Positions 1 to 5,524 of a stretch of DNA of 5,524 nucleotides are shown one piece after another (within the stretch, counting starts at the first letter, position 1; the number at the start of each line of letters is the position of its first letter). Position numbers and translations under genes: made by a program. The stretch is taken from positions 1-5,524 of the forward strand of contig NZ_CALHGC010000157.1 in the NCBI RefSeq assembly GCF_938029485.1, given 5' to 3'. The notes under the pieces are model-generated. The model saw nothing but the letters and a program-made list of their open reading frames with translations. It ran no database searches and was not told where the DNA came from. Origin of the DNA: an uncultured Treponema sp. (GTDB taxonomy: Bacteria; Spirochaetota; Spirochaetia; Treponematales; Treponemataceae).

Positions 1-1468
1 GGTTAAACTGCATCAAAGCTGCCCGCATACGGAGCGCTGCGCGGATACAATTCAACGCATCTTCACGCGGAGAGCCGGAACTTGTCGGCGCACCCCACAC
101 CGCCATAATCGCATCACCGATAAACTTATCAACAACACCGTGGGTATCATTGACGCATTCAACCATCCGCGTCATATATTCATTTAAAAAGCCGACAACT
201 TCAAACGGTTCAAGTTTTTCGGAGATTGCGGTAAACGAACGGATATCGGAAAAAAAGACCGTCGTTTCCTTCGTTTCACCGCCGAGCGTCAACCGCCCCT
301 GCGCCGCAAGCTCCGCAATCTCCTTATTGATAAATCTGCCGAACGTGTCTTTTAAGCGTTCGCGTTCCGCAAGACCTTTTCCCATCTGCACGAAGCTGGA
401 CGTTAAAAGTCCGATTTCATCACGTGTTTTCGGCGTTAGATCAAGCTCATATTCGCCCGCCTCAATTTGGTGAGCAGCAGCGGTCAACAGTTTAATCGGC
501 GTACTGATGGCTTTTGATAAAAACCACACAAACATTGCCGAAAGCGCAAGCACCGCGACACTTAAATAGAGGTTGCGTTTTGCCGTATCATTGACGGGTT
601 CAAGCACCTGTGCAGCTTCTGCTGTGGTAAGCACCGCCGCATCACCGAATGAAAGCCGCGTATATGACCCAAAGTATTTTTTACCGGTTTCATCATGGAA
701 CAGTACCTGCCGGTTGGTATCGCCGTTTTCACACATTTGAGTAAAAAGCGGAAAAGAGGCGACATTTGTACCGCGGCGGATCAGATCAAAATCGGAATGA
801 ATAAGCACATCACCCGTATCGTTTACAAGGTACGTCGTTTGCAGTGTCCCCTGCCCGAACCCGTCTGAAAGTTTTTCTACGGAAAAGAACACCGCAAGCC
901 CTTGTGCAAGGCCTTTTTCTTTATACGGATAAAATAAGACAAGCATCGGCTGATTAAAAAGCGGCGCAGCATTGAGGATTTTCATAATTCCCTGCTCAAC
1001 CTGAATCGCAGCCTCCCGCTCCTGTTTTAAAAACATTTCTACCAGCGAAGGTTCCATCTCATGGGATAAAAAGAACGTAGTATTCAGTAAGGCACGATCG
1101 ATCCCGTCCGAACGCCGCAAATCGGTAACAAGAACAGCGGCAACCGAAGGATTCCTTTCAAAATAAAAGGTAGCAGCCCGCTTTGCAAAACTGCTTGAGC
1201 TTTCGGCCGTATTGATGATATCTAAAAGCAGAAAAGCATTTGCTTTAATAGATGCAAGTTCATTTTCAACGGAATTTGCCGCCTGCGCATTAACCGTCCG
1301 GTTGTTTTCTTCGGCCGTAATTTGAACATCTTCACTACCGAACCATGTTACCAGTAAGGTAATGGTACCGAGTGCAATAATGAGCAAAATAGAAATCATT
1401 ATAACCAATTTTGCTCCTATCGGAAATTTTACCTTATCCTGTTTAACCTTTTCTTTTTGTCCTGACAT
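1..1468 (-). CDS. Membrane-bound class III adenylate cyclase with extracytoplasmic sensor and HAMP domain (3' end outside window)
   Basis: Predicted to make cyclic AMP from ATP at the inner membrane in response to an external signal. I translated one uninterrupted frame of 489 residues that runs off the left edge. Visible order: short basic cytoplasmic N-terminus (1-20), transmembrane helix (about 21-42), a roughly 255-residue extracytoplasmic region with a Cache-like strand pattern (TTYLVNDTGDVLIHSD at 211-226), second transmembrane helix (about 299-318), HAMP domain (about 319-371, with P324 and the DEIG motif at 350-353), a linker FGRFINKEI (376-384), then the catalytic domain. There, FFSDIRSFT supplies the first metal aspartate D408, and VDKFIGDAIMAVWGAP supplies K448 (the position that favours adenine) and the second metal aspartate D452. 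The second base-specifying residue and the transition-state Asn/Arg lie outside the window, so ATP over GTP specificity is likely but not proven. The ATG at 1468 has GGAG six bases upstream. It has its own promoter region and follows a terminator. The sensed ligand is unknown. Confidence 0.93.
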   Translation of the reverse strand, partial: MSGQKEKVKQDKVKFPIGAKLVIMISILLIIALGTITLLVTWFGSEDVQITAEENNRTVNAQAANSVENELASIKANAFLLLDIINTAESSSSFAKRAATFYFERNPSVAAVLVTDLRRSDGIDRALLNTTFFLSHEMEPSLVEMFLKQEREAAIQVEQGIMKILNAAPLFNQPMLVLFYPYKEKGLAQGLAVFFSVEKLSDGFGQGTLQTTYLVNDTGDVLIHSDFDLIRRGTNVASFPLFTQMCENGDTNRQVLFHDETGKKYFGSYTRLSFGDAAVLTTAEAAQVLEPVNDTAKRNLYLSVAVLALSAMFVWFLSKAISTPIKLLTAAAHQIEAGEYELDLTPKTRDEIGLLTSSFVQMGKGLAERERLKDTFGRFINKEIAELAAQGRLTLGGETKETTVFFSDIRSFTAISEKLEPFEVVGFLNEYMTRMVECVNDTHGVVDKFIGDAIMAVWGAPTSSGSPREDALNCIRAALRMRAALMQFN

Positions 1469-1474
1469 TTATTT

Positions 1475-1478
1475 CTCC
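1475..1478 (-). promoter_or_regulatory. Ribosome binding site of the cyclase gene
   Basis: GGAG (within CGGAGA) lies six bases before the ATG at 1468. This supports that start: the next codons give a short basic segment followed directly by the first transmembrane helix, as expected for a receptor N-terminus. Confidence 0.75.
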
Positions 1479-1493
1479 GTATTCGGAATAGCC

Positions 1494-1516
1494 ATAGTTT
1501 TCCTGAGAAAAACTAT
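1494..1516 (-). other. Small hairpin in the 5' leader of the cyclase gene
   Basis: ATAGTTTT (1494-1501) and AAAACTAT (1509-1516) are perfect inverted repeats around a 7-nt loop. In the minus-strand transcript this hairpin sits about 15 nt upstream of the GGAG ribosome binding site and downstream of the predicted promoter. No T-run follows it on the minus strand, so it does not look like a terminator. It could influence mRNA stability or translation, but it is AT-rich and may have no role. The inverted repeat is seen directly; any function is inference. Confidence 0.4.
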
Positions 1517-1553
1517 ACTAATGAGCGGATTTCCATATTTAACTCACTATATT

Positions 1554-1589
1554 CTATGACTATCTATAACAGTATAATTTTACTATAAC
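1554..1589. repeat. Three near-identical heptamers beside the cyclase promoter
   Basis: On the plus strand CTATAAC occurs at 1583-1589 and 1564-1570, and CTATGAC at 1554-1560. The starts are 19 and 10 bases apart, close to two and one helical turns. The copy at 1583-1589 lies in the predicted promoter spacer and the other two lie just downstream of the -10 box. This could be a regulator binding site. In such AT-rich sequence, chance recurrence is also quite possible. Confidence 0.3.
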
Positions 1590-1605
1590 TTTCCATTTGT
1601 CGCAA
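1577..1605 (-). promoter_or_regulatory. Predicted sigma70-type promoter for the cyclase gene
   Basis: Reading the minus strand, TTGCGA (1605-1600) and TAAAAT (1582-1577) are separated by exactly 17 nt and match the sigma70 consensus at 4 of 6 and 5 of 6 positions. Transcription would begin near 1570, giving a 5' leader of about 100 nt before the ATG at 1468. The position just after the gatB terminator fits an independent transcription unit. Several other AT-rich hexamers nearby could also act as a -10 box, so the exact site is uncertain. Confidence 0.45.
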
Positions 1606-1620
1606 GGTAGAGAGAAAAAG

Positions 1621-1665
1621 AAATATAAAAGTGTATAAAAAGAACCATAGTTCTTTTTATAGCAC
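1621..1665 (-). terminator. Hairpin terminator of the gatCAB operon
   Basis: A perfect 12-bp stem, TATAAAAAGAAC (1634-1645) and its reverse complement (1650-1661), closes a 4-nt loop. It extends by GTG/CAC (1631-1633 with 1663-1665) past a single bulged base at 1662. In the minus-strand transcript it is followed by a U-rich run interrupted by A and C, typical enough of intrinsic termination. The upstream arm contains the last codons and the TAA stop of gatB (1659-1657), so the hairpin and the end of the reading frame overlap. The stem is AT-rich with few GC pairs, so its efficiency is uncertain. Confidence 0.75.
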
Positions 1666-3132
1666 AGAAAGCTTTTTCCGCACCAACTCAGTTGTCCGGT
1701 TGGGATTCGCCTTGCCTTGAGACTTTTTCATCACCTGCCCCATCAACCATCCGGCGACATTAGTCTTACCTTTTTTCCAGTCGGCGATGGCTTGAGGGTT
1801 TGCCGCGAAGACTTCATCTACCAGTTTTTCGATAGCATCGGTATCGCTTACCTGCGTCATACCCCTGTTTTTGATGATCTGCTGCGGATGTTCACCGCTC
1901 GCCAACATCTCAACAAACACATCCTTTGCCTGCTTGCTGGTAATAGTCTGTGCATCAAGCTCATTTACCAATTCGGCAATATGGCCGGGGCCGAAGGGCA
2001 GCTGCTCAAGTCCGATATGCTTTTCGTTTAATACTGCAAGGACTTCCGCAAGTACCCAGTTGGCAACTTTTTTGGGGTCTTTTGTTTGGGCGGCGGCAGC
2101 TTCAAACCACTCCGCCAAACTCCGCTCGGTTGTCAGTGTTTCCACATCGAATTGAGAAAGGCCGTACTCTTTTTTAAACCGTTCCCGTTTTGCAGCCGGT
2201 AGCTCTCCAACGGTTTTGCATACCGAATCGATGTATTCACGGCTCAGCATCAGCGAAGGAATATCGGGTTCGCGCATAAAACGGTAGTCAAGCGCAGAAT
2301 TTTTTGTGCGCTGGATAACGGTCTTTCCGCTTGCTTCATCCCAGCCCATTGTACGTTTAAAATCGGCCGAATACTCTTGCCGGTCGGTTTTAAATTCTTC
2401 AAGCTGCCGCTGAACTTCATACGCACAGGCATCGCGTACCGTTCTAAACGAGTTCATATTCTTAATTTCGGAAATTGGTGTGCGGTATTCTTTGCCGTTT
2501 TCAAATACCTTCAGGTTGATATTCGCATCGCATCGCATTGCGCCTTCTTCCAAATTACCGTCGGTAACACCGATAAACTTTAAAATTTCCCGAATTGTCT
2601 GCATATACTGCGCTGCTTCTTCGGGGCTTTTCATATCCGGCTTGGATACGATTTCGATAAGCGGAACACCGCAGCGGTTATAGTCTACATAACTATGCGC
2701 TCCTTCGATGTGAAGGCTTTTGCCGGCATCTTCTTCAAGGTGAATGCGCTCAATTCTGATAGTCCTCATCTCGGGCGCTTCATTGGGGGCTGCCATATTG
2801 ATTTCAACCTGACCGTTTTCACAAATCGGTTTATCGAATTGGGTAATCTGGTAGCCTTTAACCAAGTCGGGATAAAAGTAATGCTTTCGGTCAAACTTGC
2901 TGAATTCATTGATCGTACAGCCGAGCGCAAACCCCGCTTTAATCCCAAGCTTCACGTATTCGCCGCCGATAACGGGCAAGGAGCCGGGTAGTCCCAAACA
3001 AACCGGACAAACACGGGTGTTCGGCATACCGCCGTAACGGTTTTCGCAAGCGCAAAACGCCTTTGTCTTTGTCAACAGTTGGCAGTGAATTTCACAGCCG
3101 ATAATTACTTCGTAGGATAATTCCGAACTCAT
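1657..3132 (-). CDS. gatB: Aspartyl/glutamyl-tRNA amidotransferase subunit B
   Basis: Kinase and tRNA-recognition subunit of GatCAB. In this family it phosphorylates the carboxylate of Glu-tRNA(Gln) (or Asp-tRNA(Asn)) with ATP, then amidates it with ammonia channelled from GatA. The 491-residue length is normal for a full GatB. Visible: N-terminal IGCEIHCQL (11-19), a four-cysteine zinc-knuckle pattern at C27, C29, C42 and C45 (FCAC and VCPVCLG), KHYFYPDLVKGYQITQFD (83-100), the core motif EEGAMRCDANINL (195-207), and SEIKNMNSFRTV (221-232). The C-terminal helical tail domain ends with GQVMKKSQGKANP (465-477). The ATG at 3132 overlaps the gatA stop as ATGA, with GGAGG ten bases upstream inside gatA, suggesting translational coupling. 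It is the last gene of the operon and its stop lies inside the terminator stem. One oddity is V91 in the PDLVK motif, where proline is usual as I recall the family. Confidence 0.98.
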   Translation of the reverse strand: MSSELSYEVIIGCEIHCQLLTKTKAFCACENRYGGMPNTRVCPVCLGLPGSLPVIGGEYVKLGIKAGFALGCTINEFSKFDRKHYFYPDLVKGYQITQFDKPICENGQVEINMAAPNEAPEMRTIRIERIHLEEDAGKSLHIEGAHSYVDYNRCGVPLIEIVSKPDMKSPEEAAQYMQTIREILKFIGVTDGNLEEGAMRCDANINLKVFENGKEYRTPISEIKNMNSFRTVRDACAYEVQRQLEEFKTDRQEYSADFKRTMGWDEASGKTVIQRTKNSALDYRFMREPDIPSLMLSREYIDSVCKTVGELPAAKRERFKKEYGLSQFDVETLTTERSLAEWFEAAAAQTKDPKKVANWVLAEVLAVLNEKHIGLEQLPFGPGHIAELVNELDAQTITSKQAKDVFVEMLASGEHPQQIIKNRGMTQVSDTDAIEKLVDEVFAANPQAIADWKKGKTNVAGWLMGQVMKKSQGKANPNRTTELVRKKLSVL

Positions 3133-4589
3133 ACCCGTGCCGCCTCCAACGTTTTTGCCAATCGTAAGATTTTTTCTTCGGAAAGCTTAGCCCCCGCGAT
3201 TTGCATACCGACCGGCCGACCGTCTTTCGCCTTTCCTGCAGGTATCGATAGCGCCGGAATATGAGATAAATTAACAAATGTGGTAAACAAATCCGAAAGA
3301 TACATCGCAAGCGGATCGTCTACGCGCTCGCCAAGTTTAAAGGCAGGCGTAGGGGCCGTCGGACAGAAAATAAAGTCGTATTGCTGCAAGACCGCCCCGA
3401 CTTCTTTTTCCATGCGGGCGCGAACACGGAGCGCACTTTCATAGCAGTCTCCCGACAGGTGATGCGATAATACATAGTTTCCGGTGATGATACGCCGCTT
3501 TACTTCGCGGCCGAACCCTGCAGAACGGGTAGCGCAGTATAATTCGTCGTATCCCTTTCCCGGATCCTCGCGCAAGCCGTAACGGATACCGTCAAAGCGG
3601 GCAAGATTGCTCGATGCCTCGGAAAGCGCAATAACATAATACATCGCAATCGCAGATTCCAGCACCGGTATGGAAACGGAATCGACTTGAATACCTTTTG
3701 AAGTAAACCGATTACGGAATTTTTCAAAGAGCGCCGCGACCTCTCCATCCAAACCTTTTGCCTGCATAAATTCAACCGGCAGTGCGATACGAAGCTTTCT
3801 TAACTCGCCGTCGGTGTACGGTTCCAAATGCGCACAGGAAGAAAAATCATGGGGAACGCTCGTTTCATCATGCGGATCAGAACCTCCCGCGACGGAAAGC
3901 CCTAAGCCTATATCGTCCACGCAGCGGGCAAAAAGCCCCACTTGGTCGAGCGAGGAGCCAAACGCAACAACGCCGTAACGGCTGATAGCACCGTAAGTCA
4001 GTTTTAATCCGTATATTCCGCAATACGAAGCGGGAAGCCGTACGGAACCGCCCGTTTCCGTCCCGAGCGCAAACGGAACCTGAAAGCCTGCAACCACCGC
4101 TGCAGAACCTCCCGAACTGCCGCCGGGCGTCAATGTGCGGTCTACAGGATTATGCGACGGTCCGTATACCGAATATTCGGTGGAAGACCCCATCGCAAAT
4201 TCATCCATGTTTGTTCTGCCGATCGGTATGGCGCCCGCTTCCGTCAAGCGGGTAATAACCGTTGCATTATACGGAGCCTTGTAACCTTCCAATATCTTAC
4301 TGCAGCAGGTACAGAGTTTTCCCTGCATTGAAATATTGTCTTTTACTGCAAAGGGAAGTCCCAAAAGCGGTTTACCGGCCGTTTTTCCTTCTTTTCTGAG
4401 CGCATCGGCTTTTTCCGCCAGAACTTCCGCATCGTCGAAAAATTCGATAAACCCGTGCAGCGGTGTCGTTTGTTTTTCATCCGCTTGATACGCCGCTTTT
4501 AATGCACGGACTATATCCACGGAAGTTACCGCCCCTTCATCCAATAACGTCTTTAATTCGGCTAAATTTGCCGTACAAAGATCTTTCAT
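3129..4589 (-). CDS. gatA: Aspartyl/glutamyl-tRNA amidotransferase subunit A
   Basis: Glutaminase subunit of GatCAB. It hydrolyses glutamine and passes the ammonia to GatB. It belongs to the amidase-signature family, with a Lys / cis-Ser / Ser catalytic triad. At 486 residues it is full length. The triad is visible: K83 in PFAVKDNI, S158 in TPGGSSGGSAA, and S182 in GTETGGSVRLPAS. The spacings of 75 and 24 residues equal those in the Staphylococcus aureus enzyme (K79, S154, S178). Further family landmarks are GRTNMDEFAMGSSTE (124-138), SRYGVVAFGSSLDQVG (203-218), EVKRRIITGNYVLS (362-375) and the C-terminal HIPALSIPAG (443-452). The ATG at 4589 comes 2 nt after the gatC stop, and the downstream end overlaps gatB by 4 nt. 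A weak purine-rich site (GGGG) precedes the start, so expression is probably coupled to gatC. L196 in YGLKLTYG and L185 in SVRLPAS differ from the residues I recall as usual (Pro and Gln). Confidence 0.98.
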   Translation of the reverse strand: MKDLCTANLAELKTLLDEGAVTSVDIVRALKAAYQADEKQTTPLHGFIEFFDDAEVLAEKADALRKEGKTAGKPLLGLPFAVKDNISMQGKLCTCCSKILEGYKAPYNATVITRLTEAGAIPIGRTNMDEFAMGSSTEYSVYGPSHNPVDRTLTPGGSSGGSAAVVAGFQVPFALGTETGGSVRLPASYCGIYGLKLTYGAISRYGVVAFGSSLDQVGLFARCVDDIGLGLSVAGGSDPHDETSVPHDFSSCAHLEPYTDGELRKLRIALPVEFMQAKGLDGEVAALFEKFRNRFTSKGIQVDSVSIPVLESAIAMYYVIALSEASSNLARFDGIRYGLREDPGKGYDELYCATRSAGFGREVKRRIITGNYVLSHHLSGDCYESALRVRARMEKEVGAVLQQYDFIFCPTAPTPAFKLGERVDDPLAMYLSDLFTTFVNLSHIPALSIPAGKAKDGRPVGMQIAGAKLSEEKILRLAKTLEAARV

Positions 4590-4591
4590 TA

Positions 4592-4897
4592 TTACACCCC
4601 GCTCCCGAGAACTTTAGGCACGCGGAAATAACCGTCCATGTATTCACTCGACATTTTCTTCAAATCCGACTGCGTTACACCGGCAACAATAGAGTCGCTA
4701 CGGAGTAAGCCTTCCGAAATCACCGCAGTGCTATCCGATTCGGCAGGCACATCATACTTTTTTAGAATATCGAAATATTCGACAATTTGACTGACCTGTC
4801 CGGCAATAGAGTCCATATCGCTGTCATTCGGAGAAAGACGCGACAAATAGAGCAAATTGTCGAACACCTCAGGAGTAATTTTACTGTTTTGAGTCAT
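4592..4897 (-). CDS. gatC: Aspartyl/glutamyl-tRNA amidotransferase subunit C
   Basis: Small subunit of GatCAB. In solved complexes it wraps around the GatA-GatB interface and stabilises the assembly; it has no active site. The 101-residue length is typical. The N-terminal half forms the expected helices (ITPEVFDNLLYLSRLSPND, then IVEYFDILKKYDV), and the C-terminus carries the family signature LRSDSIVAGVTQSDL followed by DGYFRVPKVLG (88-98). The ATG at 4897 is preceded by a strong purine-rich site, AAGGAAGGA, about two bases upstream at its near end. It is the first gene of the operon. I could not find a convincing promoter in the 87-nt gap upstream. The best candidate -10 (TAGATT, just before the ribosome binding site) has no good -35, so the promoter may be weak, may lie within the end of the receptor gene, or transcription may read through the upstream terminator. 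Confidence 0.96.
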   Translation of the reverse strand: MTQNSKITPEVFDNLLYLSRLSPNDSDMDSIAGQVSQIVEYFDILKKYDVPAESDSTAVISEGLLRSDSIVAGVTQSDLKKMSSEYMDGYFRVPKVLGSGV

Positions 4898-4920
4898 TAT
4901 CCTTCCTTACTTGTAAATCT

Positions 4921-4967
4921 AAAGAAACGGGGACAGCGCAAAAATTCGTCATTTTTCCGCTATCCCC
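4921..4967 (-). terminator. Hairpin terminator after the chemoreceptor gene
   Basis: Arms GGGGACAGCG (4929-4938) and CGCTATCCCC (4958-4967) pair over 10 positions. One central pair is a G-U wobble in the minus-strand RNA but a C/A mismatch in the plus-strand RNA, which favours minus-strand use. After a G/G mismatch the stem continues with six A/T pairs (4940-4945 with 4951-4956) around the loop 4946-4950. On the minus strand it begins 17 bases after the receptor stop codon and is followed by GTTTCTTT, a modest T-rich run. The remaining sequence up to the gatC ATG holds only the gatC ribosome binding site. Confidence 0.7.
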
Positions 4968-4984
4968 ACTGTTCCAAACCTTTG

Positions 4985-5524
4985 TTAAATTTCCGGAACT
5001 TCATTTTCATGTACCGGTTCTTCCTCTTTTTGGGAAGACAAACGATTTAAACGGCCGATAATTTTCCGCGATTGTTCTTGTGATTCCGCAGTTTTTGAAA
5101 AAACACGTATTAAACTGGTAATATTATCTACCATTGAATCGATTTCCGCATTGACCTTTTCGGTCGCTTTCGTTAAGCGGCTAAAGCTGGAGATCGTATT
5201 TTCCCGCGTTTCGATAATTTTGCTGTTTTCATCCTTCAGAGCCGTCATCTCTTCCAATACTTCTTTCAGCGTTTGATCCATACGGGTACTATGAGTATCC
5301 GTATGACCGATAAAGGTCGCGATTTCCGCAAGCATATGTTCGAAGCCCGTTACCTTATCACTGATATCGGCAAAACTCTGTGCCAGAATATCTGCCGCAG
5401 AAGCGGTTTCATCGATAGAAGTCGTAATCTGCTTAATAATCTTTCCGGTAGAATCCGATTCCGAAGACGCCCTTTCCGCCAAATTCCGGATTTCTTCGGC
5501 AACGACGGCAAACCCGCGCCCGCT
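4985..5524 (-). CDS. Methyl-accepting chemotaxis protein, C-terminal signalling domain (5' end outside window)
   Basis: Chemoreceptor whose cytoplasmic coiled-coil hairpin docks CheA and CheW and controls flagellar rotation. Only the last 179 residues are visible; the frame is open to the right edge, so the sensor, membrane segments and descending helix are missing. The window opens at the conserved tip, GRGFAVVAEEIRNLAERA (residues 2-19 of the fragment), which binds CheA/CheW and is diagnostic for the family. The rest is a long, mostly alpha-helical, heptad-like ascending helix ending in an acidic tail (KEEEPVHENEVPEI). TAESQEQSRKI at 145-155 resembles the methylation-helix motif usually written as A-S-x-E-Q-S-x-G-I. 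No C-terminal NWETF-type CheR/CheB tether is present. An apparent start at 5482 is only an internal TTG: family similarity continues without a break upstream of it. A hairpin terminator follows the stop codon. Confidence 0.93.
   Translation of the reverse strand, partial: SGRGFAVVAEEIRNLAERASSESDSTGKIIKQITTSIDETASAADILAQSFADISDKVTGFEHMLAEIATFIGHTDTHSTRMDQTLKEVLEEMTALKDENSKIIETRENTISSFSRLTKATEKVNAEIDSMVDNITSLIRVFSKTAESQEQSRKIIGRLNRLSSQKEEEPVHENEVPEI

Noticed and set aside
150..473. Plus-strand reading frame of 107 codons
   Set aside because: It lies antisense to the HAMP and catalytic region of the cyclase, has low-complexity Ser/Pro/Arg-rich content and resembles no family. It is a shadow of the real gene.
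562..765. Short minus-strand frame inside the cyclase gene
   Set aside because: It is in another frame of the same strand, within the sensor-coding part of an intact cyclase frame. No ribosome binding site or recognisable domain was seen.
1362..1559. Plus-strand frame of 65 codons across the cyclase start and intergenic region
   Set aside because: Its hydrophobic appearance comes from the antisense of the cyclase's first transmembrane segment and from AT-rich DNA. It overlaps the predicted cyclase leader and promoter region.
1631..1665. Bidirectional terminator also serving a plus-strand gene
   Set aside because: The stem could fold on either strand, but there is no plus-strand gene on the left to terminate; the only role with support is ending gatB transcription.
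3782..3985. Plus-strand frame antisense to gatA
   Set aside because: It is arginine-rich without family similarity and fully covered by a well-supported gatA frame.
5480..5484. Possible independent gene start within the chemoreceptor fragment
   Set aside because: The codon is an internal TTG. The conserved tip GRGFAVVAEEIRN continues upstream in the same frame to the window edge, so this is one longer protein.
1..5524. A new defence, mobile or biosynthetic system
   Set aside because: Every substantial reading frame belongs to a known housekeeping or signalling family. There are no transposases, integrases, direct-repeat arrays, tRNA genes or unexplained conserved genes.

Overview
This window looks like ordinary chromosome from a spirochaete, most likely a Treponema of moderate GC content. 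That placement is an inference from the gene content (GatCAB, a membrane-bound class III cyclase and a chemoreceptor) and from the general feel of the protein sequences; no marker gene fixes the species. All four protein families present are known, and every gene lies on the minus strand, so the natural reading direction is from high to low coordinates.

Layout in the direction of transcription: (1) 5524-4985, the C-terminal 179 residues of a methyl-accepting chemotaxis protein, entering from outside the window at its signalling tip, followed by a hairpin terminator at about 4967-4921. (2) 4897-1657, a tight gatC-gatA-gatB operon (2-nt gap, then a 4-nt ATGA overlap) encoding the complete tRNA-dependent amidotransferase, closed by a perfect 12-bp hairpin that begins inside the gatB stop region. 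(3) 1656-1469, a 188-nt AT-rich intergenic region with a good sigma70-like promoter, three near-identical heptamers and a leader hairpin. (4) 1468-1, a transmembrane class III adenylate cyclase (489 residues visible) that runs off the left edge. It has no stop codon in the window.

The genes form three transcription units. GatCAB amidates mischarged Glu-tRNA(Gln), and in many bacteria Asp-tRNA(Asn), in the cytoplasm. The cyclase and the chemoreceptor are both sensory proteins: the cyclase would convert an extracytoplasmic cue into cyclic AMP, and the receptor would feed CheA/CheW. Nothing in the sequence ties them functionally to GatCAB or to each other beyond adjacency. No RNA genes, mobile elements, CRISPR arrays or pseudogenes were seen. 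No stretch longer than 300 nt lacks a gene. I found no convincing new system; the points worth a second look are small regulatory structures and a few residue substitutions.
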